From assembly GCA_031256995.1 (NCBI GenBank), contig JAIRPL010000001.1:1-61105 (forward strand): 61,105 bases of DNA, given 5' to 3'. The notes under the pieces were generated by a model. The model saw only the letters and a list, made by a program, of their open reading frames with translations. It made no database searches and was not told the origin of the DNA. This document shows positions 43,804 through 52,734 of the stretch, in pieces; position 1 is the first letter of the stretch, and the number at the start of each line of letters is the position of its first letter. The DNA is from Puniceicoccales bacterium. Lineage in GTDB: Bacteria > Verrucomicrobiota > Verrucomicrobiia > Opitutales > UBA953. The position numbers were made by a program, and so were the translations under genes.

Positions 43804-44006
43804 GGTGTCAAAGGCTTGTGCGTTTCTTGAAGTTTCCTCGCGAAAACTCCTGAACAATGGGGCGCAGGGTGCCTGAATTCACCGTTGAGTCAACCGTTTT
43901 TATGCAAAAATCACCTCCCGCCCCATTTATAAAATCCGCCAATCCATGGGCGAAAAATTCCTTTTTTCTATTTCCCGCAAGCGTGAAGGGTGCGAGAGTC
44001 GCGGAA

Positions 44007-45344
44007 ATGGCCTCCACGAATTTGACATTCACGAACACAGCGGAGCACCGCGCATGGCTGGCGTCACAAGCGACGCTCCCCCGAGGGTTCAGGGTTGGGA
44101 CAACCCGCTTCGAATTCACGCCATTTGAGGCGGAAAAACCGTCGGCGATGACGCTCACCCTGCTCGCGATGGACACGCCGACAGCGGATTTTGGCGCCGT
44201 GTTCACAAAAAACGCCTACCCGGGCGCGCCCATTGTCATCGGGCGTCGGCGGCTTTCCGAGCCTCGTCTTGGCGCGATACTCGTGAATAACAAGATCTCC
44301 AATGTGTGCGCCCCCGGTGGCATTGAGACGGCAGAACGTGTGTGCGCGGCGGTCGCGGCACACCTTGGCCTGGCCCCCAACGAAGTGCTGCCGTCGTCCA
44401 CCGGCGTGATTGGCTGGCGCCTGCCCGAGGCGGAAATGTCCGCCGCTCTTCCGGCGGCCATCCAAGCATTGGACGCAGGATCCGCGCTTCCGGCGGCGGC
44501 GGGCATCATGACCACCGACCTTTACCCTAAAATCCGCCGCGCGGAGCTGCCTGACGGAGCCAGCATCGTGGCATTCGCAAAAGGCGCGGGCATGATCGAG
44601 CCGAACATGGCCACCATGCTCGCCTACATACTCACCGATGCCATCGTGCCGCGCGAGTCCCTGCGCGCCATGCTTTCCCGCGCCGTGAACGCTTCGTTCA
44701 ACGCCATCAGCATCGACGGGGACACCAGCACCTCCGACAGCGTGATCGCGCTTTCCTCGGGAAAAATCGCGCTCACCGGTCCCGATCCCGCCTCCGCCCT
44801 GGACGCTTTTGAAGTCACGCTCACACGCCTTTGCCGTGATCTTGCCGAGGACGTGGTCCGCAACGGCGAGGGCGTCCACCATGTCATCCGCATACAGACC
44901 CTCGGGGCGCCGGATGACGCCGCCGCCCGCGCCCTCGGCAAGGCGGTGGCAAACGCGCCGCTCTTCAAATGCGCCATCGCGGGGAACGACCCGAATGTCG
45001 GGCGGCTCGTGCAGGCGGTCGGAAAACATATCGGCGCAGGCGGACAAAATCTTGATGCCTCGCACCTGCGCGCCGCGATGGGCGGAATCGAGATCTTCGC
45101 CCATGGACAATTCCAGCTCGACCGGAAAAAAGAGGCCGCGCTGACTGCCCACCTGAAAGCGGCGGAACTCTACGCGAGCAAGCCCGGCATCGACGGCTCC
45201 TTCGCCGCCCCGCCCCCGTTCCCCCCTCACGAACGCTCCGTCGAGATCACGCTCGAGGTCGGCTCCGGCCCCGGCCGCGCCGAAGTGCTCGGAGCCGACC
45301 TCACCCACGAATACGTCAGCGAAAACGCCGACTACCGCAGCTGA
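44007..45344 (+). CDS. argJ: Arginine biosynthesis bifunctional protein ArgJ
   Basis: 445 residues from the ATG at 44007. It recycles the acetyl group from N-acetylornithine to glutamate in arginine synthesis, with or without acetyl-CoA-dependent acetyltransferase activity. Visible are TLPRGFRVG, LVNNKISNVCAPGG, LPSSTGVIGWRLP, the self-cleavage region MIEPNMATMLAYILTDA (nucleophile Thr near 205) and IDGDTSTSDSVIALSSG. The C-terminus reads EYVSENADYRS, as expected. It is about 40 residues longer than average, with an extended glycosylated-like Pro patch near the end. An ATG at 43857 in frame would add a basic, unconserved leader that overlaps the rpmH promoter area. Confidence 0.95.
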   Translation: MASTNLTFTNTAEHRAWLASQATLPRGFRVGTTRFEFTPFEAEKPSAMTLTLLAMDTPTADFGAVFTKNAYPGAPIVIGRRRLSEPRLGAILVNNKISNVCAPGGIETAERVCAAVAAHLGLAPNEVLPSSTGVIGWRLPEAEMSAALPAAIQALDAGSALPAAAGIMTTDLYPKIRRAELPDGASIVAFAKGAGMIEPNMATMLAYILTDAIVPRESLRAMLSRAVNASFNAISIDGDTSTSDSVIALSSGKIALTGPDPASALDAFEVTLTRLCRDLAEDVVRNGEGVHHVIRIQTLGAPDDAAARALGKAVANAPLFKCAIAGNDPNVGRLVQAVGKHIGAGGQNLDASHLRAAMGGIEIFAHGQFQLDRKKEAALTAHLKAAELYASKPGIDGSFAAPPPFPPHERSVEITLEVGSGPGRAEVLGADLTHEYVSENADYRS

Positions 45345-45773
45345 GATTTCACAGCCAAACCTCGTCCAAAAACACCTCCACCCGCGCGCGGCGGGATCAC
45401 CGACACACCCCGCGCGCCTTGCCTTTGCGCATGGGGGATGGACGCCGGCCGCAAAAGACAACGCGATCCTTGGGGTTGAACTCCCGCCCGGCGCTTTTGC
45501 GTTGGCAATACCGGGCGATGCATCCTGGGCGCCAAGCCAAACGCCCTCGCCACATTCCAATCCGCGCCCGGCGCTTTCGAACCAGGCGCTGGGATTGTAA
45601 TAAACGGGCGGGTGCGGCTTCCTTCCGACTCTGATCCACGCCCGACGTTTTTCCGCAAGGCAATCCACAAGGCAATCCGCAAGGCAATCCACGAGGCAAT
45701 CCACGAGGCAATCCGCAAGGCAATCCGCGAGCCGCCCGCCTGCATCGTCCCGCCCGCGCTGTCTCGATCCATC
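45345..45773. other. Intergenic region with interspersed repeats between convergent genes
   Basis: No gene is supported here. The stretch holds the 12-bp minisatellite listed next and three loosely similar copies of CGCCCGGCGCTTT at about 45487, 45567 and 45639. It separates the convergent argJ and thioredoxin-fold genes. Confidence 0.55.
45655..45726. repeat. Six tandem 12-bp units (minisatellite)
   Basis: Units of the form GCAAGGCAATCC or ACGAGGCAATCC begin at 45655 and repeat six times without gaps, with variation only in the first three bases. A partial seventh unit follows at 45727. Because 12 is divisible by three, each open frame reads a four-residue repeat, so the open frames are no evidence of coding. 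Confidence 0.9.
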
Positions 45774-46922
45774 CTACGGATTCGCCGGATTTTCCTTTTT
45801 GGAATTTGCCTTTGACGCGGGTCCCGTCTTTGCGCCGGATCTTGAGGATGGGATCGCCTTGGCCGGAGGGCGTGAGAGCAGAAGCAAGGCACGCTGGCGC
45901 ACCTCAGCGGCCATTTTTGCGAATTCCGTGTCAGGCTTTACCGCGATGATGGCGTCCATAAGCGCCACGACGGCGGCGTGGTCACGGCGCTCGTTGTTGG
46001 CATAAACAGGAAGTTTCAAAAAAAGAGCCTTTTGGAGACGCTCGTTGGCGGGCTTGTTCTTCCTGACAAATTGGTCAACGGCGGCAAGCGCGCCGTCGTA
46101 GTTCTTTTTGCCGCGCACAAGCTGAAAAACCTGCCCGCGAAGACGGGAGATTTTCAATGGAAAGTCCATGTCGGACATCAATCCTGTGTGATCATCGGGA
46201 TCAAGCTGACGCAATTCACGGATTTCCTCGGAATAATGTGGCGACAAAAGGCTTTCATCCATCGTGCGCAAAGCCTCCGCGAGAAGGGTGGCGCGTTCCC
46301 GGCCGGTCTTTGCGGCGGCAAACGCGGCCAGTTTGCGATCCCGCGCCTCGCGAATTTTGTGAAGCTCGCGGACATGCGCGGCGTATTCGGCCGCGGTTAT
46401 GTTGCGATAACCGGTCACGGCATACGGACGCCCTTTCGCATCCGCCAGAAATACCGTCGGGAAAGTGCTGACATTCCAGCTCTTGCGAATCTTTTCGTTC
46501 CTCTGAAACTCCGGTTCTGGAAACCGGTAGGTCACGGGAAAATCCAAAAGAAGGAAGACAAATGATTCGGAAAGCTCCGAGCCAAAGAGCGGATTGGACA
46601 AAACCTCGTCGTCAAGCCGCTGCCCCCAAACCGAGGTGTCAGTGGAGGCGAACAGTAGGAAAATATCCTTCCCCTCAATGAAGGCCCGCGCTTTCGCATC
46701 GTTAAAATCCGTCTCCCAATCGATCAGGATAAACGAGGATTCGGATGAGATCCGATCCCCCGGTTCCCCATCAAAATCCGACGCGGAAACGGCCCCCGCC
46801 TCCTTGGTTTTTTGAGCGCTGCTTTCAGCGCCGCGCAAGCCGGCCGACGCGGCCAGGAAAAGCAGCGTCAACAACGGGAAAAAACAGGTGGTTTTCACCC
46901 CGGAAAGGCGGTTTATTGTCAT
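45774..46922 (-). CDS. Exported thioredoxin-fold protein lacking the CxxC motif
   Basis: 382 residues from the ATG at 46922. A signal peptide (TTCFFPLLTLLFLAASAGL) ends near RGAES. Residues 80-190 follow the thioredoxin-like pattern: FLLFASTDTSVWGQRLDDEVL, FLLLDFPVTYRF and VSTFPTVFLADAKGRPYAVTGY (cis-Pro region). In related proteins the first reads SDWCGWCIKL; here both cysteines are replaced (Ser and Gly), so disulfide exchange is unlikely. The C-terminal half is helical and TPR-like (LRGQVFQLVRGKKNYDGALAA, NERRDHAAVVALMDAI) and ends in a Lys/Ser/Pro tail. The role is unknown, perhaps binding or chaperoning. Start alternatives up to 47042 lack a signal peptide. Confidence 0.78.
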   Translation of the reverse strand: MTINRLSGVKTTCFFPLLTLLFLAASAGLRGAESSAQKTKEAGAVSASDFDGEPGDRISSESSFILIDWETDFNDAKARAFIEGKDIFLLFASTDTSVWGQRLDDEVLSNPLFGSELSESFVFLLLDFPVTYRFPEPEFQRNEKIRKSWNVSTFPTVFLADAKGRPYAVTGYRNITAAEYAAHVRELHKIREARDRKLAAFAAAKTGRERATLLAEALRTMDESLLSPHYSEEIRELRQLDPDDHTGLMSDMDFPLKISRLRGQVFQLVRGKKNYDGALAAVDQFVRKNKPANERLQKALFLKLPVYANNERRDHAAVVALMDAIIAVKPDTEFAKMAAEVRQRALLLLSRPPAKAIPSSRSGAKTGPASKANSKKENPANP

Positions 46923-47065
46923 GAAAATAAGCGTAAAATGCGGAAGGGTCCAAAAACACCGCCACGACTCAAATGTTTCCAATGGATTCCGGTCTCCGCG
47001 CACCCATTCCAAGGCGCGCAAGAAACTTGTCCCGCGAAACAAGGTCGCTACATTCCGACGCTCGC

Positions 47066-48565
47066 ATGAATGATGTCCTTACCGCGCTAAGCCTCCTCTT
47101 CTCGCTGGCAGCCTCCATTGGGGTTCTCCTGCTTCTGTCGCGCCGCCCGGCATCCGCAGGTTTTTTCAAGATTGAATGCAAATTGGAGGCCATCAACACG
47201 GCGCTGTCCTCAATCGCCGGGGAAATGCATGCCGAGAACGCCCGGTTGCGCGCAGAACTCGAAAACCGTCTCGCCCTTGACGCCCAAACCCGCCAGCAGC
47301 AAGCCGACGCCCTCCGCGACACACTCGGCAGCGCGCTTGAGAAATCCCGCGTAGAACTCGCCAATGGCGCCGCGGCGGCCCGCGCCGGGCAGGACGCGGC
47401 GGCAACCGAAACCCGCAAAAGCCTTGATGCCCGCCTTGACGCCCTTTCCACGCAAAACATCACCCGCTTGGAACAAATTCAACGCACACTCGCCGAACAC
47501 TTGGACCGGGCGCGCGCCGCCAGCTTGGAATCCGCCGCCACAGCCCGCGCCGAGCAAAATGCGGCGGCAGCCGAAATGCGCAAAACGCTGGACACCCGCC
47601 TGGAGAATCTCGCCACCCAAAACGCCGCCAAATTGGAGGAAATGCGCCTGACGGTTGATGAAAAATTGCAGGGAACCTTGGAAAAACGCCTCGGGGAGAA
47701 TTTCAAGCAAGTCAGCGAGCGCCTCGAAAACGTCCACAAATCCCTCGGCGAAATGCAATCTGTCGCCACCGATGTCAGCGACCTCAAACGCGTGCTCGCC
47801 AATGTGAAAACACGGGGCACCTGGGGCGAGATCCAGCTTGGCGCACTGCTCGAAAGCCTGCTCCTCCCCGAACAATACGCCGCGAATGTGAAACCCAATC
47901 CGCGCGCGGAAAACATTGTCGAATTCGCGATTCGCCTCCCCGGTCCGGAGGAAGGCGAAAGGCCGGTCTGGCTCCCCATTGACGCCAAGTTTCCCAAGGA
48001 GGATTACGAACGCCTTTCCGATGCCGCCCGCCGTGCCGACACCAACGCCATGGAACAGGCAACCGCCGCCCTCGCCTCATTTGTGAAAAAATCCGCCCGC
48101 GACATTCGCGACAAGTACATCCACCCGCCATACACCACCGACTTTGCCATCCTGTTTCTTCCCACCGAAGGGCTTTATGCCGAAGTCCTCCGCGCCGGGA
48201 TCGTCGAGGAGGTGCAGCGCGAATTCCGCATCCTGATAGCCGGGCCAACCATCCTCGGCGCCCTGCTCAACAGCCTCCAAATGGGATTCCGCACCCTCGC
48301 CATCCAAAAACGCTCCGGCGAGGTATGGCGACTCCTCGGGCACGTCAAAACGCAGTTCGGAACGTTTGGCGACCTGCTGGAAAAAGTGGGAAAAAAACTT
48401 GAGGCTGCCGGCACCTCGGTCGCCGAGGCCGCCGCCCGCCACCGCATCATCACCAACCGTCTCTCCAAGGTGGAAGCCATCCCCGAGGGCGAATCCCCCC
48501 TGGCATTGGCGCCCGATTCCGCCAGTCCCGAGCGCGCGCCCAGGCAGGAAGGAATCCCCCAATGA
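47066..48565 (+). CDS. rmuC: DNA recombination protein RmuC
   Basis: 499 residues. An N-terminal membrane helix (LTALSLLFSLAASIGVLLLL) is followed by a long coiled coil (about 35-215) with internally repeated stretches (ARAGQDAAATETRKSLDARLD and ARAEQNAAAAEMRKTLDTRLE are near-duplicates). The RmuC domain follows: NVKTRGTWGEIQLGALLESLLLPEQY, AIRLPGPEEGERPVWLPIDAKFPKEDYERL, PPYTTDFAILFLPTEGLYAEV. RmuC is a putative nuclease-like protein that limits inversions at short inverted repeats. The ATG at 47066 begins the membrane helix. It lies divergent from the thioredoxin-fold gene. Confidence 0.95.
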   Translation: MNDVLTALSLLFSLAASIGVLLLLSRRPASAGFFKIECKLEAINTALSSIAGEMHAENARLRAELENRLALDAQTRQQQADALRDTLGSALEKSRVELANGAAAARAGQDAAATETRKSLDARLDALSTQNITRLEQIQRTLAEHLDRARAASLESAATARAEQNAAAAEMRKTLDTRLENLATQNAAKLEEMRLTVDEKLQGTLEKRLGENFKQVSERLENVHKSLGEMQSVATDVSDLKRVLANVKTRGTWGEIQLGALLESLLLPEQYAANVKPNPRAENIVEFAIRLPGPEEGERPVWLPIDAKFPKEDYERLSDAARRADTNAMEQATAALASFVKKSARDIRDKYIHPPYTTDFAILFLPTEGLYAEVLRAGIVEEVQREFRILIAGPTILGALLNSLQMGFRTLAIQKRSGEVWRLLGHVKTQFGTFGDLLEKVGKKLEAAGTSVAEAAARHRIITNRLSKVEAIPEGESPLALAPDSASPERAPRQEGIPQ

Positions 48566-48623
48566 GTTGTGAATCCACGCGCCAAGGACGGCCATCGCAT
48601 TCCGCAACTCCCTGTCCCCCAAC

Positions 48624-49622
48624 ATGAAGCTCCGCCATTTCCTGCTTTTCGCCGCCTTCATCCTGACATGCGCCGGATGCAAGCCCGCGCCCGGTTTTGA
48701 AACCCGGGGAGTGCCGCCCGGGGCCACACACGTCATCTCCCTCAAACAGCACGAGGAGATGCGAAAAAATTTGGAAACCTTTCTTGGGATCCAGTGGAAA
48801 ATCAGGCCCCGGGACACAAATGATTTCCTCAAAAACAAATTTGGATTCTCCCTCAAAGAATTGTCCGGATTTTGCCATGCCTCCATAGGGGAAAATCCTC
48901 CGAATCCACCGCTGGAAATAACCATTTTCCGGGGAAAATTTGACAGCGAGTCTGTCCGTCAATCCGCCTTGGTCCGGAACGCGTCCAAACTCTCCGTCAT
49001 GGGTTCCATGACGCATGGAAACGGGCCGGAAGAAACAGGGTTTTGGTTCGACGAAAAGACCTTTGTTTTCCTATCCCCCAAAAGCCTCGTTGGCTGGGGC
49101 GCCCACAAGGGCGATCCAACATCCAATCCGCTTGACGCCGCCATTGCGGAAAGCATCGCGTCCGCATCGGAGGAAAATCTTTCTTTTCAATTTCCAGCGG
49201 AAGCCATGAGGGCGGCCGGATGCACAAAGGCGCCATTTTTGCTTTTCCACATGGACCTGTCCGGGAAAAGCGCCGGAAAAGAAAGTCGTTGGCGGCGGTG
49301 GGGCATCAAGGAGAAACCTGAAAAAATCATCTTCTCGGCGGGAGAAAAGAACGGGGAAACGCGGCTTGTGGCATGCGCGGAATTTTCCCAACCATCCGGC
49401 GCCGTGCAATTTGGCAATCACGTCAAAGCCGGGATCCCAGCCATCCTCCACAATCTTTCCATCTCCAGAACACCATTTTCCAAGACGATGAGAAAAGCCC
49501 TTTCCACGTTAAAGCAGGAAGAAAACCAAAAGATCGTCACATTTTCCGTCGACTTGGAAAAAGACGAGGCCGCGCCATTTCTTCAGGAACTTCTGTCGCA
49601 CGGCATGAAATTATTTCTTTGA
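48624..49622 (+). CDS. Putative lipoprotein, unknown function
   Basis: 332 residues. The N-terminus KLRHFLLFAAFILTCAGCKP is a lipoprotein signal with the lipidated Cys at 19. The mature part has a GTPxxGATHVIS-like start (RGVPPGATHVISLKQHEEM), mixed alpha/beta character and no motif that I recognise. It contains a repeated-looking pattern of beta strands (LEITIFRGKFD, KTFVFLSPKSLVGWG, EKIIFSAGEKNGETRLVACAEF) suggesting an outer membrane or periplasmic substrate-binding-like fold, but this is inference only. It starts 59 bases after rmuC and the next gene starts 8 bases after its stop, so a three-gene operon with rmuC and ruvX is likely. Confidence 0.75.
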   Translation: MKLRHFLLFAAFILTCAGCKPAPGFETRGVPPGATHVISLKQHEEMRKNLETFLGIQWKIRPRDTNDFLKNKFGFSLKELSGFCHASIGENPPNPPLEITIFRGKFDSESVRQSALVRNASKLSVMGSMTHGNGPEETGFWFDEKTFVFLSPKSLVGWGAHKGDPTSNPLDAAIAESIASASEENLSFQFPAEAMRAAGCTKAPFLLFHMDLSGKSAGKESRWRRWGIKEKPEKIIFSAGEKNGETRLVACAEFSQPSGAVQFGNHVKAGIPAILHNLSISRTPFSKTMRKALSTLKQEENQKIVTFSVDLEKDEAAPFLQELLSHGMKLFL

Positions 49623-49629
49623 TACAAAA

Positions 49630-50139
49630 ATGGGGACAACATACCTGGCCATTGACCACGGAGACCGTCGGATCGGCCTCGCCTATGGGGACGATGAAAT
49701 TGGGATCGCATTCAAACTCCCGGCGGCAGTCGAACCCGAATCCGAGGCGCGCATCCAACACATCGGACGGGAGATCAAACAACGCCGGGCCACCGCCCTT
49801 GTCGTGGGGTACCCGTTGAACATGGACGGCACGGAGGGGCCGCGCACCCAAGTCGTGGACATCTTCATCGCCCGGCTCGAGGAACTCTTCAACCTGCCCG
49901 TTCATCGCGTGGACGAAGGCCTTTCCAGTGTCGCGGCCGATTCCACGTTTTCCTCCCGCCAACGCGGTCGCACCGCCCGCCAGCGCCAGCAACATCGCGC
50001 CAGCGGTGAGGAGGATTCGCGCGCCGCCGCCGTCATTCTTCAGGATTTCCTGAATTCCCGCCCCATGCCCCTGCCCTCCTTTGACGAGGAGGAACAATCT
50101 GAATACCCGGATTCCGACCCGCCCAATCGGCACGTGTAA
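49630..50139 (+). CDS. ruvX: Putative pre-16S rRNA nuclease / Holliday junction resolvase-like YqgF
   Basis: 169 residues, RNase H-like fold. YLAIDHGDRRIGLAYGD carries the first metal-binding Asp (residue 9), ALVVGYPLNMDGTEGPRT the second block, HRVDEGLSS the catalytic Glu block, and SRAAAVILQDFL the last Asp-containing helix. YqgF proteins process 16S rRNA 5' ends or resolve four-way junctions. An acidic tail of about 20 residues ends the protein. It follows the lipoprotein gene by 8 bases. Confidence 0.92.
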   Translation: MGTTYLAIDHGDRRIGLAYGDDEIGIAFKLPAAVEPESEARIQHIGREIKQRRATALVVGYPLNMDGTEGPRTQVVDIFIARLEELFNLPVHRVDEGLSSVAADSTFSSRQRGRTARQRQQHRASGEEDSRAAAVILQDFLNSRPMPLPSFDEEEQSEYPDSDPPNRHV

Positions 50140-50269
50140 CATATTGTAATTTCAATGAGTTGAACACGCCGGCATTCGCGTTCTTACCATCCGATGCCTG
50201 GACGGCGGTGGCGCGGCATTCCACCATCCGGCACTTGAAAATTTCATGCGCCACCCGCAAACTCCCCGC

Positions 50270-52294
50270 ATGACCGACCATGCCGCCCAATTCAACCCGG
50301 CTTCCTGTGATTCCGCCATCGCGCGTGCGCTCGAATGGCTCGCCCGCAACCAGCAAACCGACGGTTCATGGAACGGCATGCTTGAATCCAATTGTTGCAT
50401 GGAGGCCCAATGGGTGCTCGCCATGCACATCCTTGGCCGCACGGACGACAAAAATTACCAGGGGATCCTGCGTGCCATACTCCAAAAACAACGTCCGGAC
50501 GGCTCCTGGGAGGTTTACCACGAGGCCCCTGAGGGCGACATCAACACCACGGTGGAATGCTACGCCGCCCTTCGTTCCGCCGGGCATGCCAGCGATTCCC
50601 CGCCACTGCAACGGGCGCGCCAATGGATACTCACCCACGGCGGACTGGCCAAAATCCGCCTGTTCACCCGTTTCTGGCTCGCGCTCGTCGGCCAATGGCC
50701 ATGGGACACGCTCCCCATCATCCCGCCCGAGATCTACCTGGTCCCCAAGTTCCTCCCTTTCAACATCTACAAATTCGCCTCCTGGGCACGGGCAACCTTC
50801 ATGTCCATGAGCGTGGTGTCCGCGCGCCAACCCGTCTTCCACCTCCCGCGCGACCGCTCCATTGACGAGCTTTTCCCCGAGGGACGCGAGCGCTTCGACT
50901 TCACATTTCCCCTCAAGCCTCTCACAGGCTTCTGGCCCGCCTTTTTTAACATCGGCGAAAAATTTCTCGCGCTCTGGCAACGCCTCCCCTGGAAACCACT
51001 CCGCGAAACCAGCATCCGCCTCGTCCTCGAATGGATCATCAAACATCAGGACGCCGATGGCGCATGGGGTGGCATACAGCCGCCGTGGATCTATGCCCTG
51101 ATAGCCCTCCACACCGAGGGGTACCACCGGGACCACCCCACCCTTCTTGCGGGAGTCAACGCCTGGCATGCCCACTGGACCTACGAACGCAACGGCGCCA
51201 CCCACATCCAAGCCAGCGAATCCCCCGTCTGGGACACCATGCTCGCCACGCAAGCCGCCCTGGACGCCGGCGCCACCTATGAGAATTTTCCTCCGCTGCG
51301 CCGCGCCCTCGACTACATCCTCGACAAGCAGATCCTGGGCAAAGGCGACTGGGCGCAGCTTGTTCCCAACGTTGAATGCGGGGGCTGGGCCTTCGAGCGC
51401 GCCAACACATGGTATCCCGACCTCGACGACACCGCTGTCGCGCTGACCGTTCTCGCCCAACTCCGGCCCCTCGCCCCCGCGCAATACCACGATCGCATCA
51501 CGCAGGCTTTCACCCGGGCGGAAATCTGGTTGCGCGCCATGCAATCCCGCAACGGCGGATGGGGAGCCTTCGACAAGGACAACGACACGGCCGCGCTCAC
51601 CCAGATTCCATTCTGCGACTTCGGCGAGGTGCTGGACCCGCCCAGCGCGGATCTCACCGGCCACAAACTCGAGGCCCTTGGCCACCTCGGGCATACCCTC
51701 GCCAGCGGCGACCCAACCGTCCACCGCGCGGTCTCCTATCTTATTGAGCAGCAAGAACCCGACGGGCCGTGGTTTGGCCGCTGGGGCGTGAATTATATCT
51801 ACGGCACCGCGCTGGTGCTCCCCGGATTGCGCGCGGTCGGCTACGACATGGCCAGCCCCCACATCCAAAAAGCCGGCGCCTGGCTCCTTGCCCACCAAAA
51901 CCCCGACGGTGGCTGGGGCGAAAGCTGCGGTTCCTACATGGATGACAAACTGCGCGGCACCGGCCCCAGCACCCCTTCGCAAACCGCCTGGGCCATGCTC
52001 GCGCTTCTCGCCCTCGACACCCACGCCCATGACGAGGCCCTCCTGCGCGGCGCGGCGTGGCTTCTTTCCCGCCAGACCCCCGACGGCACATGGGAGCAAT
52101 CCGAGTACACCGGGACCGGGTTTCCCGGCTATGGTGTCGGCGAACGCATCCGCCTCAATCGCGACACATCCTCCCTTGCCCAAGGCCGGGAATTGGCCCG
52201 TGGCTTCATGATAAATTACAACATGTACCGCCATTATTTCCCCCTTCAGGCATTGGGGCGCCTCCGCAAACATTTGGCGGAAAATGCCAATTGA
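50270..52294 (+). CDS. shc: Squalene-hopene cyclase
   Basis: 674 residues. It cyclises squalene to hopene or diplopterol, membrane sterol-like lipids. The catalytic motif is DLDDTAVAL near residue 384 (DxDD). QW repeats are obvious in QQTDGSWNG, QRPDGSWEV, QDADGAWGG, RNGGWGAF, QEPDGPWFG, QNPDGGWGE and QTPDGTWEQ. The N-terminal toroid and the C-terminal YRHYFPLQALGRLRKHL are standard. The ATG at 50270 is preferred over 50246, which adds eight unconserved residues. No squalene synthase or hpn gene is adjacent, so it is isolated from the hopanoid pathway cluster. Confidence 0.96.
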   Translation: MTDHAAQFNPASCDSAIARALEWLARNQQTDGSWNGMLESNCCMEAQWVLAMHILGRTDDKNYQGILRAILQKQRPDGSWEVYHEAPEGDINTTVECYAALRSAGHASDSPPLQRARQWILTHGGLAKIRLFTRFWLALVGQWPWDTLPIIPPEIYLVPKFLPFNIYKFASWARATFMSMSVVSARQPVFHLPRDRSIDELFPEGRERFDFTFPLKPLTGFWPAFFNIGEKFLALWQRLPWKPLRETSIRLVLEWIIKHQDADGAWGGIQPPWIYALIALHTEGYHRDHPTLLAGVNAWHAHWTYERNGATHIQASESPVWDTMLATQAALDAGATYENFPPLRRALDYILDKQILGKGDWAQLVPNVECGGWAFERANTWYPDLDDTAVALTVLAQLRPLAPAQYHDRITQAFTRAEIWLRAMQSRNGGWGAFDKDNDTAALTQIPFCDFGEVLDPPSADLTGHKLEALGHLGHTLASGDPTVHRAVSYLIEQQEPDGPWFGRWGVNYIYGTALVLPGLRAVGYDMASPHIQKAGAWLLAHQNPDGGWGESCGSYMDDKLRGTGPSTPSQTAWAMLALLALDTHAHDEALLRGAAWLLSRQTPDGTWEQSEYTGTGFPGYGVGERIRLNRDTSSLAQGRELARGFMINYNMYRHYFPLQALGRLRKHLAENAN

Positions 52295-52734
52295 GATCCT
52301 CAATCAAAAAACAGGGAGGACACGGTGCCCGACGCGAAAAACACATGCACCGGATTGCGCGACGTTCGCGCCTCGCTGCGCAAGTGTCCTGATTTCAGGA
52401 ACAGGTAACCGGGGAATTTTCCACAAACATTCCGTTTTTTTCTCTCATGCTTTTTTCAGCTAAACACGAAAAAGAATGGATGAACCGGTGCGATTCCGTG
52501 GGGACAAGCCCTCCGCGCGAAAATTGACGAGGCAAACGAGAAAACAAAACGCGCCGCCACACGCCGGGTGACGTCGCTTGGAAAAGTGGCGTGGAGACGG
52601 AATCAAACGTTTTCTCCAAGGAATCATCTGCGACTCCGAAACAAACCACGGAGACTCCCAGGCAAACCAAAGAAATCTTTGTTCTTGCCGGGATTTATGG
52701 AAAAGTTACCCAGTCGCGGCGAAAATAGTTAAGA
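52295..52734. other. Intergenic region, nothing recognised
   Basis: About 440 bases that are less GC-rich than their surroundings. A small stem CCTGA/TCAGG lies at 52388-52400 and A-rich patches at 52530-52550. No promoter with good spacing, riboswitch or sRNA is recognisable. Confidence 0.45.

Noticed and set aside
45655-45726. CRISPR array
   Set aside because: The 12-bp units follow one another directly with no spacers, and no cas gene is present.
45612-45815. Small open frame with four-residue repeats (KAIH/EAIR)
   Set aside because: Every frame stays open through a 12-bp repeat, so openness is no evidence of a gene; there is no start signal.
50366-52303. 645-codon open frame antisense to shc
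   Set aside because: It mirrors the high third-position GC of squalene-hopene cyclase; the translation has no recognisable motif and the sense gene is certain.
52295-52734. Riboswitch or small RNA upstream of the O-antigen-ligase-like gene
   Set aside because: No conserved aptamer core or strong stem could be recognised; only small stems and A-rich patches.
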